Shown: in pieces, positions 1-5,451 of the stretch | How the letters are laid out: each line of letters begins with the position of its first letter | Numbering within the stretch: position 1 is the first letter of the stretch | Notes under the pieces: model-generated | The model's database searches: none | What the model was told of the DNA's origin: nothing | What the model saw: only the letters and a program-made list of their open reading frames with translations | Translations under genes and position numbers: made by a program | Assembly: GCA_903837255.1 (NCBI GenBank) | Contig: CAILTZ010000555.1 | Span: forward strand, 1-5,451 | DNA length: 5,451 nucleotides | From: an uncultured Pirellula sp. | Lineage (GTDB): Bacteria > Planctomycetota > Planctomycetia > Pirellulales > Pirellulaceae | Direction of reading: 5' to 3'

Positions 1-1
1 C

Positions 2-928
2 CAGGGTGCCGATGTGGTCGATCTGGAGAACGAGCAAAAGAAGGCCGTCGGGTTGGTCATCCAGCGAGACCAGTTCCCCGACAATTTGTTCGCACCTCCC
101 CGCCGGCGAACGCTCATGGCCGACGATGCCAATCCAATCTACGACAAGGAGATGCATGCCGAGCTTTTCAGCCAGGGGACCTTGATGCTCCGGATCGTGA
201 TTCAACTGAGCATGATTCTGGCGATCCCCCTGATGACGATCTTGCTGTTCTGGAAACCCGACCTGGCTTACTTCTATGTTGGCTACGTGCTGGTATTCAA
301 CATCTTGTGCGCACCGGTCTTCACCGCCGGTACAATCACCGGAGAGAGAGAACGCCAGACGCTCGACCTGCTCCTGACGACCACCATCTCGACCGGTCAG
401 ATACTCTGGGGAAAACTGCTCGCAGGTTACCGTGTTTCAGTGGTTTTAACTGCCTTTCTGATGTTCCCGATGCTGCTATCGTGCATCAACCCCGAGGTGA
501 ATCGAAACTGGCTAGCGATGATTACGTTCGTCGTGATCCTGTTTTTTGCATCGGTTTTCAACTCGGTCCTGTCGCTCTTCATTTCGACAATTGTCCGCAA
601 AACCAGCACGGCACTGATGCTTTCGTACATAACCCTACTGGCGTTGTATCTGCTGCCCTTGGCGATTTATTTTTTGATTTCCAGCAGCGCGCCGGAAGAT
701 CAGGACACCTCCGTGTACCGATACATCGGGGTCACCAGCCCGCTGATGGCTACCGAAAGTGTTCCGATGACCAGCGTGATGTCTGGACTGGAAATGTCGA
801 AAACAAAACCTGGCGATTGGTTGTTTGTTGCCAGCTACTTTGGAGTCACCACAGTTGCTACTCTAGTTCTGTTCTCGCTGACGGCACTCCTGCTCCGAAG
901 TCGCTGGAGACTCACCGGACGAGGATAA
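2..928 (+). CDS. ABC-2 type transporter permease, C-terminal part (5' end outside window)
   Basis: The reading frame is open to the left edge (a GTG at 14 is only the first possible start inside the window), so the true start probably lies upstream. Numbering from that GTG, there are about six hydrophobic segments, near residues 60-80, 87-109, 141-157, 167-191, 198-222 and 270-296. Between the second and third is GERERQTLDLLL (residues 110-121), the cytoplasmic motif typical of ABC-2/NatB-like export permeases (GEREKGTLELLL type). The protein is therefore an inner-membrane permease that would pair with an ATPase, presumably encoded upstream; the substrate cannot be told. The polar stretch before residue 60 may link to another membrane half in a longer protein, as in some planctomycete permeases; this is inference. 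The stop is 24 bp before the next + strand frame, so the two are probably co-transcribed. Confidence 0.85.
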   Translation, partial: QGADVVDLENEQKKAVGLVIQRDQFPDNLFAPPRRRTLMADDANPIYDKEMHAELFSQGTLMLRIVIQLSMILAIPLMTILLFWKPDLAYFYVGYVLVFNILCAPVFTAGTITGERERQTLDLLLTTTISTGQILWGKLLAGYRVSVVLTAFLMFPMLLSCINPEVNRNWLAMITFVVILFFASVFNSVLSLFISTIVRKTSTALMLSYITLLALYLLPLAIYFLISSSAPEDQDTSVYRYIGVTSPLMATESVPMTSVMSGLEMSKTKPGDWLFVASYFGVTTVATLVLFSLTALLLRSRWRLTGRG

Positions 929-952
929 ATCTCTCTCTACCGAGTCGAATTT

Positions 953-1261
953 ATGCAAATCCCACCCTTTGGCTTCGGACCCTCCGAGGCGATGAAACAG
1001 GTCTCCCAGTGGCTCGGGAACCCGGCATTAAACCAAGCCATTAAGGAGGCCGCTCAAAAATTGGGGATCAAAGAAGTCCCCTCGGCTGCCAGCGTCCAAG
1101 AAGTCTTGCGGCAAGCCGGTAAGTGGATCGAGCGGACCGCTGAACCATGGTTCGCCAACAGCGATTCCTCCACCCGGCGTGCACTCGAAACGGGTATCAA
1201 TGCCACCGGCGAATTGTTTCATTCGCGTTGGACTACCCAGCCCCTGAGCCCAAACGTTAGC
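953..1261 (+). other. SelA-like N-terminal fragment within the chimeric frame
   Basis: Residues 1 to about 103 of the frame. Seen: residues 15-62 look alpha-helical (NPALNQAIKEAAQKLG, then VQEVLRQAGKWIER), followed by STRRALETGINATGELFH and PLSPNVSRLAA. In SelA (L-seryl-tRNA(Sec) selenium transferase) and its relatives, an N-terminal helical domain likewise leads into a V/I-N-x-T-G-x-x-x-H-T segment at the start of the PLP fold. The match is by eye and from memory, so the family call is moderate. The remaining roughly 350 residues of such an enzyme, including the PLP lysine, are absent. The position just after an ABC permease suggests the original downstream gene of that operon was this PLP enzyme. 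Confidence 0.5.
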
Positions 1262-2152
1262 AGACTCGCCGCAGTCATGAGCGATCCCAAGGGTCGAGGG
1301 CTTCCCAAAGGCCACGCGGCGAATTGGTCGGCTGGCTTTCTGCCGGGCGTCTACCAAGGGACGTATCTGAAACCTTCGGGAGATGCGATCGAGAACCTCA
1401 AGCCGCCGGTGAATTTAACCACTGCCATTCAAAGGCAGCAATTGGACGCCCTGGCTCAGTTCAACCAGATGCACCTGCAAAACCATGCTACGGATGGAGA
1501 GCTTGCGGCTCGCATCGAGAGCTTTGAATTGGCTTTCCGAATGCAGAGCAAGGCTCCAGAGACGCTGGATCTTGGCGATGAACCCGAGCATATTCACAAG
1601 CTCTACGGGATTGGGGATCCCAAATGCGATCACTTTGCTCGCCAGTGCTTGATGACTCGCCGATTCCTCGAGCGAGGCGTTCGCTTTGTACAGATCTACT
1701 CGGGCGGGATGGAGAACGAGAGGTCCTGGGACGGGCACGTGGACATCGCGGGTAACCACCAACAGTTCGCCGACGAAACGGATCGGCCTGTTGCCGGTTT
1801 GCTCTCGGACCTTGAGCAGCGTGGGATGCTCGATGATACGCTGATCATTTGGTGTGGAGAGTTCGGTCGATTGCCTATCGCCCAGCTCGGTGGCAAACCT
1901 GGGCGGGATCACAATCCCCATTGCTTCACGGCTTGGATGGCCGGTGGTGGGGTTCGTGGCGGCAGCTCCTATGGGCAGTCCGATGAGGTGGGCTACAAAG
2001 CCGCCGTCGATCGAGTGCACCTGAACGATCTCCACGCGACGATTCTGCATCTCTTGGGGCTAGACCATCAGCGGTTGACTTATCCGTACAACGGCCGCAA
2101 CTTCCGGCTGACGGATGTGTCGGGTGAGGTCATCAGCAAGATCATCGCTTAG
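953..2152 (+). CDS. Chimeric frame: SelA-like N-terminal fragment fused to C-terminal DUF1501 domain
   Basis: This 399-residue frame has two parts that I would not expect in one protein. Residues 1-~100 are helical and polar and contain INATGELFH (82-90), which resembles the I-N-x-T-G-x-x-x-H segment that opens the PLP domain of SelA-like enzymes. From about residue 108 to the end it is a textbook DUF1501 C-terminus (alkaline-phosphatase superfamily, common in Planctomycetes). Conserved segments there include NWSAGFLPGVYQGT (124-137), ELAFRMQ (192-198), RGVRFVQIYSGG (241-252), WDGH (259-262), GEFGR (302-306), GRDHNP (317-322), DLHATILHLLGLDH (359-372) and NGRNFRLTDVSGEV (380-393). Full DUF1501 proteins are usually around 450-490 residues with a Tat-type signal and an N-terminal GGPSQ-like motif; both are missing, so export and phosphatase-like activity are doubtful. 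The SelA-like part lacks the PLP-binding lysine region. No clear ribosome binding site precedes the ATG. It may be a deletion fusion, a pseudogene or a misassembly. Confidence 0.8.
   Translation: MQIPPFGFGPSEAMKQVSQWLGNPALNQAIKEAAQKLGIKEVPSAASVQEVLRQAGKWIERTAEPWFANSDSSTRRALETGINATGELFHSRWTTQPLSPNVSRLAAVMSDPKGRGLPKGHAANWSAGFLPGVYQGTYLKPSGDAIENLKPPVNLTTAIQRQQLDALAQFNQMHLQNHATDGELAARIESFELAFRMQSKAPETLDLGDEPEHIHKLYGIGDPKCDHFARQCLMTRRFLERGVRFVQIYSGGMENERSWDGHVDIAGNHQQFADETDRPVAGLLSDLEQRGMLDDTLIIWCGEFGRLPIAQLGGKPGRDHNPHCFTAWMAGGGVRGGSSYGQSDEVGYKAAVDRVHLNDLHATILHLLGLDHQRLTYPYNGRNFRLTDVSGEVISKIIA
1244..1276 (+). other. Inferred fusion junction
   Basis: The SelA-like resemblance fades after PLS (residues 97-99) and the DUF1501 resemblance begins at about VMSDPKGRGLPKG (residue 108 on), so the breakpoint should fall within these roughly 11 codons. 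Nothing in the sequence marks it: there is no insertion-sequence end, no long direct repeat and no homopolymer run. The frame is kept across it. An ATG at 1277 (Met109) could in principle restart translation, but no Shine-Dalgarno sequence precedes it. Confidence 0.45.
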
Positions 2153-2167
2153 AGATCATCGCTTAGA
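2140..2167 (+). repeat. 14-bp tandem duplication over the stop codon
   Basis: The unit gatcatcgcttaga occurs twice back to back (2140-2153 and 2154-2167) and is followed by a further partial copy, gatca. The first copy encodes the last residues (IIA) and the TAG stop of the DUF1501 frame. The second copy lies wholly outside the gene and carries a second, non-functional TAG. It looks like a small slippage duplication between the gene end and its terminator. Confidence 0.9.
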
Positions 2168-2177
2168 GATCAAATAA

Positions 2178-2208
2178 AAAAACCGGAGGCAGGTCTGCTC
2201 CGGTTTTT
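2178..2208. terminator. Bidirectional intrinsic terminator
   Basis: A perfect 11-bp stem pairs aaaaaccggag (2178-2188) with ctccggttttt (2198-2208) around a 9-nt loop. The + strand has five T's closing the right arm, and the minus strand reads a T run from the left arm (A's 2176-2182). It lies 25 bp after the stop of the DUF1501 frame and about 40 bp after the stop of the convergent thioredoxin gene, so it can end transcription from both sides. Confidence 0.85.
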
Positions 2209-2249
2209 CGTAGTTTGCTTTGAGTGGACGTGTCGATCACCATCGAGGA

Positions 2250-2573
2250 CTACATCGAGGAGTTGAGTGCGGCTTCGAGTTTCGTTCGAGCCGGGATGCC
2301 TTGGAATCGCTCGATGATCTCACCGTCCTTGAACAGCAACAGGGTAGGGATCGCGTTGATGCCGTACTTGGTTGCTAGTTCTGGGTTCTGGTCGACATCG
2401 ACTTTACCAATCCGAACCTTCCCTTCGTATTGGACGGAAAGCTCATCGATCAGGGGAGCGATCTGCCGGCATGGTCCGCACCAGGTTGCCCAAAAGTCTA
2501 CGAGCACCGGTTGGCTCGAGGTCAAAACATCGCTATCAAAACCGGCATCGGTGAATTCCGCTGCATGTCCCAT
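2250..2573 (-). CDS. trxA: Thioredoxin
   Basis: This small cytoplasmic thiol-disulfide oxidoreductase would be reduced by thioredoxin reductase and would keep protein disulfides reduced (for example in ribonucleotide reductase). The 107-residue product has the classical active site WCGPC at residues 31-35 in the context VDFWATWCGPC, the buried Asp26, the Lys57 region (KVDVDQNP), the cis-proline in IPT (Pro76) and the FKDGE turn (81-85). The length matches the usual 105-110 residues, and nothing is missing. I chose the ATG at 2573 because AAGGAGA sits just upstream and the protein then starts at the normal point. The frame continues in-frame to an ATG at 2624, but those 17 extra residues are not thioredoxin-like. 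There is no signal peptide or membrane anchor, which argues against a ResA/TlpA-type protein. The gene converges on the DUF1501 frame and lies downstream of the rluA-family gene with a 126-bp gap, so it may have its own promoter. Confidence 0.95.
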   Translation of the reverse strand: MGHAAEFTDAGFDSDVLTSSQPVLVDFWATWCGPCRQIAPLIDELSVQYEGKVRIGKVDVDQNPELATKYGINAIPTLLLFKDGEIIERFQGIPARTKLEAALNSSM

Positions 2574-2580
2574 CTGGCAA

Positions 2581-2589
2581 TCTCTCCTT
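2581..2589 (-). promoter_or_regulatory. Ribosome binding site of trxA
   Basis: The minus strand reads AAGGAGAGA here, a strong Shine-Dalgarno match ending about 7 nt before the ATG at 2573 (9 nt from the AGGAGA core). It decides the start in favour of 2573 over the upstream in-frame ATG at 2624. It is the clearest ribosome binding site in the window. Confidence 0.75.
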
Positions 2590-2608
2590 GGAATTTGAAT
2601 GGTTTTTA

Positions 2609-2635
2609 CGGGAGCTCTGCCCATTGGCAGTCCCG
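2609..2635 (-). other. Imperfect hairpin in the trxA leader
   Basis: CGGGA (2609-2613) pairs with TCCCG (2631-2635), and CTGCC (2617-2621) pairs with GGCAG (2626-2630). There is a 4-nt loop and a 3-nt bulge (2614-2616). No T run follows on either strand, so it is not an ordinary intrinsic terminator. It would lie in the 5' leader of trxA, about 35 nt before the start codon. A regulatory role is only a possibility. Confidence 0.35.
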
Positions 2636-2647
2636 CAAGATTGCATC

Positions 2648-2676
2648 ACTTTACCGCACATAGCGTGCCAAGCCAA
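2648..2676 (-). promoter_or_regulatory. Candidate sigma70-like promoter for trxA
   Basis: The minus strand has TTGGCT (2671-2676) and TAAAGT (2648-2653) separated by 17 bp, each matching 4 of 6 consensus bases. It lies between the rluA-family stop codon and trxA and would give a leader of roughly 65-70 nt. This is a weak motif match, supported mainly by its position. Confidence 0.3.
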
Positions 2677-2699
2677 GCAGTAAGCTTGGAGCCTGTTGG

Positions 2700-3431
2700 T
2701 TAATCTCTGGTTGCCAGGCTCAAATCCGAAGGGTTTCCCCAGGGGAAATTGGGAGGTGGCAGAGCCAGGGCAGCGATTTTCTCTGCTGATTTTGGATGGT
2801 GGAAAGTTAGTCGATAGGCGTGCAGAGCGATTGGCGGTTCGCGGTAGGTTTGTCCTTCGGGCCCCCAGGTATTTTGGCTTCCGTAGAGCCGATCCCCGAG
2901 GATTGGGAATCCTCGCGAGCCGCACTGGAGGCGTATTTGGTGCATGCGTCCGGTTCCGAGTCGGATCAGCAGCAGCGACTCGGGTTGGTTGTGTGAATTG
3001 GTGCGCTGCTGAATCACTCGGTATTCAAGCGTTGCGTCCCGAGCATGGACTTGATCGATGCTCGCGATTTCCGCGCGAGGCTCATCGGGGACTTTGCGCA
3101 TGGTGTCCACCCATGCCCCCTCTTTAGGTACTAGTCCGGAAACCCAAGCCAGATATTCTTTGACAACGGTCCTAGTGGCGAACTGATCGCACAGTCGTCG
3201 CAGCGAACGCTGATTGCGGGCGACGACGACAGTTCCGCTGGTCATGCGATCGAGCCTGTGAGGCATGCCGATAAAGGGTTTCGGCAAACCGGGAGCAGAG
3301 AGTTGATCGGCCAGTCGGGACTGCAAGCTCGGAAGGGTTTCGATGGCTTGTGTAAGCAGATCCACCGGCTTGTGAACCACTAGGAACCAAGGGTCCTGTA
3401 CGAGAATCTCGATAGCGGTGGGCTCAGACAT
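2700..3431 (-). CDS. RluA-family pseudouridine synthase
   Basis: This enzyme would convert specific uridines of rRNA or tRNA to pseudouridine in the cytoplasm. The 243-residue product has the family signature HRLDRMTSG (58-66) with the catalytic aspartate at 61. It also has the start motif VVHKPVDLLTQ (18-28; usually NKPxGLxxx), KEYLAWVSG (91-99), and the C-terminal motif GTGRMHQIRLQ...GFPILGDRLYG (159-184). HAYRLTFHHP (204-213) matches the usual final strand. No S4 RNA-binding domain precedes the catalytic domain, so it is closer to RluA/TruC-like or short planctomycete paralogues than to RluC/RluD; the exact target base cannot be told. The first-position K-P-V-D variant (in place of K-P-x-G) is a modest departure. 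The ATG at 3431 has no clear Shine-Dalgarno, but the protein then begins at the expected place. It is divergent from the DHPS-like gene and lies upstream of trxA on the same strand. Confidence 0.92.
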   Translation of the reverse strand: MSEPTAIEILVQDPWFLVVHKPVDLLTQAIETLPSLQSRLADQLSAPGLPKPFIGMPHRLDRMTSGTVVVARNQRSLRRLCDQFATRTVVKEYLAWVSGLVPKEGAWVDTMRKVPDEPRAEIASIDQVHARDATLEYRVIQQRTNSHNQPESLLLIRLGTGRMHQIRLQCGSRGFPILGDRLYGSQNTWGPEGQTYREPPIALHAYRLTFHHPKSAEKIAALALPPPNFPWGNPSDLSLATRD

Positions 3432-3688
3432 GTTTGGGGATCACAACGCAGGGCAATGGCAACGATGCTTGCAGCATGATGCAGGTCTAGCCACAATAGC
3501 AAGCTTGGTGCAATTCGGTCGAGGCAAAAAAAAACGAGAAACACCGGCCACGAAACGAACATCTCCGTATGTCTGTCTCATAAGTGCTTCTCGTTGGACC
3601 TATGTTCGGACATATTGGTGCATGGGTCAATAGGGCTTATGGATCGCTAGGCAATGAAGTCAGGGAATTTTTTGATGGCTCAATCACG
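3432..3688. promoter_or_regulatory. Divergent intergenic region (rluA-family gene / DHPS-like gene)
   Basis: These 257 bp should hold the promoters of both flanking genes. Seen: a small inverted repeat, ATGCT-tgc-AGCAT (3465-3477); a nine-A run (3526-3534); and a weak promoter-like pair toward the + gene, TTGGTG (3615-3620), 17 bp, TATGGA (3638-3643), each 3 of 6 matches. The frame of the + gene stays open back to a GTG at 3584, so part of the region could be coding if an upstream start is used. No RNA gene or convincing small ORF is visible. Confidence 0.5.
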
Positions 3689-5119
3689 ATGACTGCGAAA
3701 CAACGAGAGTCGATTCACTTCGTCACAGGTCGGTTGGCCGAGCCGGCAGTGCGTGAGATTGTTCAACGGTTGGCTCAGCAACATAGCTTTGATTACAGCA
3801 TCGACGTGCTTCCGATCACGGTAGCTGCATTGATGACTCCCAAGTGGCTCATGCGTCACATGAGCGTACCATCCAGCACCACGCGGATCCTGCTTCCTGG
3901 TTATCTCGCTCCACACATCGAAGAGATTCGACATGCCTTAGGCCAACAAGGACTATCCACGTTGGTCGATTGCGGACCCAAGGATGTTCGGGATCTACCC
4001 ACGATGTTCGGCAGTAGACGTTATCGCTCGGACGACTATGGCGAAACCCAGATCGAGATCATCGCCGAAATCAACTACGCTCCTCGGCTCCAGCGAAAAA
4101 CACTTATCGCTGAAGCTCAGCGATTGGTCCAGCATGGCGCCGATCGGATCGACTTAGGCTGCGAGCCGGGCATTCGCTGGTCGGATGCAGCCGATGCGGT
4201 GCGAGCCATCACGGACTTAGGTATTGCCGTATCGATCGATTCCTTCGATCCATGGGAGGTCCAACAGGCTGTCAGCAGCGGTGCGACGCTAGTGCTTTCG
4301 GTCAACTCCGAGAATCGTCAAAGAGCCCTGGATTGGGGTGTCGAGGTCGTCGCCATTCCAGACGATCCTTCGGACTATCAAAATTCCATGGTCGAAACGG
4401 CCAACTTCCTTTTGGAGCACAAAGTCCCGTTTCGCTTGGACCCGATCCTCGAGCCGATCGGCTGTGGGTTTGCTCGATCATTGGGCCGGTATCTGCACAC
4501 GCGAGAGATGTTCCCCGAAGCTGCGATGATGATGGGTATCGGAAACATCACCGAATTGACCGACTCGGATTCGGCTCCGATCAACACGCTTCTTCTGGGC
4601 TTCTCTGCAGAGCTTCAAATCCATAGTGTGCTGACCACCCAAGTCATCGCTTGGGCCCAATCCAGCGTCCAGGAGTGCGATCTTGCACGGCGATTGGTCG
4701 AGTACGCCGTACGGCATCAAGTTCCCCCGAAGCACCTTGAAGAGCGTTTGGTAATGCTCCGCGATACGACGTGTATCCATCCGAGCCCTTCGACACTCCG
4801 AGCATTGGCCGAGCAGATCAAGGACAACAACTATCGCGTCGCGATCGACGGGGAGAAGATCCATCTGATGAGCGCTGGAGTCCATTTGCAAGGGACCGAT
4901 CCGTTCGAGATGATGCAGGAGTTATTCAAGCTACCTGAATCGCGCAACGTCGACCCATCGCATGCGTTTTATCTTGGTTTCGAATTATCCAAAGCCCTAA
5001 CGGCTCTGACGCTCAACAAACGCTACGAACAAGACGAAGCTCTGCGATGGGGGCTCCACACGCGGCCCGAGCAGCATCATCGGCTCGCACGAAAACGGGC
5101 CAAAGAAGATCTCGGCTAG
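3689..5119 (+). CDS. Dihydropteroate synthase-like protein (TIGR00284 / DUF6513 type)
   Basis: This 476-residue protein matches the family called dihydropteroate-synthase-related, found in methanogenic archaea and in Planctomycetes. Three regions are visible. Residues 1-~115 (FVTGRLAEPAVREIV, ITVAALMTPKWL, GPKDVRDLPTMFG) fit DUF6513. Residues ~123-325 form a DHPS-like TIM-barrel region, with GADRIDLGCEPG (150-161), VSIDSFDP (181-188), LDPILEPIGCGFARSLGRYL (250-269) and MGIGNITELTD (282-292). Residues ~378-460 (NNYRVAIDG, HAFYLGFELSKAL, RYEQDEALRWG) resemble DUF4346. A role in tetrahydromethanopterin or other C1-carrier pterin synthesis has been proposed for the family; which reaction this protein runs is not established by the sequence. 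I chose the ATG at 3689 because the family-like sequence begins there. In-frame GTG 3584 and ATG 3602 would add up to 35 residues with no family resemblance. No Shine-Dalgarno supports any of them. It is tail-to-tail with moaE, 1 bp apart. Confidence 0.88.
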   Translation: MTAKQRESIHFVTGRLAEPAVREIVQRLAQQHSFDYSIDVLPITVAALMTPKWLMRHMSVPSSTTRILLPGYLAPHIEEIRHALGQQGLSTLVDCGPKDVRDLPTMFGSRRYRSDDYGETQIEIIAEINYAPRLQRKTLIAEAQRLVQHGADRIDLGCEPGIRWSDAADAVRAITDLGIAVSIDSFDPWEVQQAVSSGATLVLSVNSENRQRALDWGVEVVAIPDDPSDYQNSMVETANFLLEHKVPFRLDPILEPIGCGFARSLGRYLHTREMFPEAAMMMGIGNITELTDSDSAPINTLLLGFSAELQIHSVLTTQVIAWAQSSVQECDLARRLVEYAVRHQVPPKHLEERLVMLRDTTCIHPSPSTLRALAEQIKDNNYRVAIDGEKIHLMSAGVHLQGTDPFEMMQELFKLPESRNVDPSHAFYLGFELSKALTALTLNKRYEQDEALRWGLHTRPEQHHRLARKRAKEDLG

Positions 5120-5120
5120 C

Positions 5121-5451
5121 TTATTTTGGATGGATCCATTTCGGATCCCCGACCGCATAGTGCTCTTTCTTCCATATCGGGACTTCGGCTTTGATCCGCT
5201 CGACGAGCCATTCACAGGCCTCGATCGCATTGGCTCGATGGGCCGAACCCACGGCAACAACCATGCTTGTCTGGCCCACAGAGACTTTACCGAGTCGATG
5301 GACAAAAGCGACTCGTTCGATTTTCCATTGTTGGCCTACCATCGCGATCAATTCGATCAACTTGAGAGTTGCCATGGATTGGTAAGCGTCGTATTCGAGG
5401 CAGACGGTTTCAATGTTTCCGGTGTAGCGGCGGGTGATGCCCACGAACATC
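5121..5451 (-). CDS. moaE: Molybdopterin synthase catalytic subunit, C-terminal part (5' end outside window)
   Basis: MoaE, with MoaD thiocarboxylate as sulfur donor, converts precursor Z (cyclic pyranopterin monophosphate) to molybdopterin in the cytoplasm. The visible 109 residues carry the family motifs FVGITRR (2-8), CLEYDAYQSMA (17-27), VAFVHRLGKVSVGQ (47-60), VVAVGSAHRANAIEACEW (64-81) and VPIWKKEHY (90-98). The last holds the conserved active-site lysine, and the HR pair (71-72) is the substrate-binding one. The product ends in GDPKWIHPK, as in the family. MoaE proteins are usually about 140-150 residues, and FxGxTR normally falls near residue 30-40, so the ATG at 5450 is not the real start: the gene continues beyond the right edge. 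Its stop is 1 bp from that of the convergent DHPS-like gene, leaving no room for a terminator between them. moaD or other moa genes may follow outside the window. Confidence 0.93.
   Translation of the reverse strand, partial: MFVGITRRYTGNIETVCLEYDAYQSMATLKLIELIAMVGQQWKIERVAFVHRLGKVSVGQTSMVVAVGSAHRANAIEACEWLVERIKAEVPIWKKEHYAVGDPKWIHPK

Noticed and set aside
307..1044. 245-codon + strand frame overlapping the permease in another frame
   Set aside because: Its product is rich in His, Arg and Cys with no domain-like pattern, while the other frame has clear membrane segments and the ABC-2 motif.
1415..2050. Long minus-strand open frame (211 codons) opposite the DUF1501 domain
   Set aside because: The + strand frame there matches DUF1501 throughout. 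The antisense product has no recognisable motif and is a shadow of high-GC coding sequence.
2574..2624. Longer thioredoxin starting at the ATG at 2624
   Set aside because: The extra 17 residues are not thioredoxin-like or signal-like, and a strong Shine-Dalgarno inside that stretch points to the ATG at 2573.
2673..2689. Hairpin CCAAGC-agtaa-GCTTGG just after the rluA-family stop codon, as a terminator
   Set aside because: The stem is only 6 bp and no T run follows on the minus strand. It also overlaps the candidate trxA -35 box.
2536..2925. 129-codon minus-strand frame bridging trxA and the rluA-family gene
   Set aside because: It overlaps both well-supported genes in a different frame and its product shows no recognisable features.
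3465..3477. ATGCT-tgc-AGCAT inverted repeat as an operator
   Set aside because: Five-base arms are expected by chance in 257 bp, and there is no second copy or regulator gene nearby.

Overview
The window reads as bacterial chromosome from a planctomycete, probably of the Pirellula/Rhodopirellula type. This rests on three points: a DUF1501 segment (a family greatly expanded in Planctomycetes), a dihydropteroate-synthase-like protein of the archaeal/planctomycete TIGR00284/DUF6513 type, and mostly weak Shine-Dalgarno sites. All family names come from recognising motifs by eye; no search was run.

Layout. At the left edge (to 928) is the C-terminal part of a multi-spanning ABC-2 type permease on the + strand. 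After 24 bp comes a 399-codon + strand frame (953-2152) that looks like a chimera. Its first ~100 residues resemble the N-terminus of SelA-like PLP enzymes, and from about residue 108 it is the C-terminal two thirds of a DUF1501 protein. The frame ends in a 14-bp tandem duplication that includes the stop codon, followed by a strong bidirectional hairpin terminator. Two minus-strand genes converge on that terminator: a classical thioredoxin (start set at 2573 by a good ribosome binding site) and, upstream of it, an RluA-family pseudouridine synthase. A divergent intergenic region of about 257 bp then leads into the + strand DHPS-like/DUF6513 gene (3689-5119). That gene ends 1 bp from the end of a convergent minus-strand moaE, which runs off the right edge.

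How the genes relate. Most are conserved housekeeping functions: transport, thiol redox, RNA modification, C1/pterin metabolism and molybdopterin synthesis. They sit in short, independently oriented units and not in one operon. I see no CRISPR array, phage, insertion sequence, tRNA or rRNA, and no convincing new multi-gene system. The feature most worth a second look is the SelA-like/DUF1501 fusion. It is either a real in-frame deletion fusion or a misassembly. The second is the archaeal-type pterin protein in a bacterial context, next to moaE.
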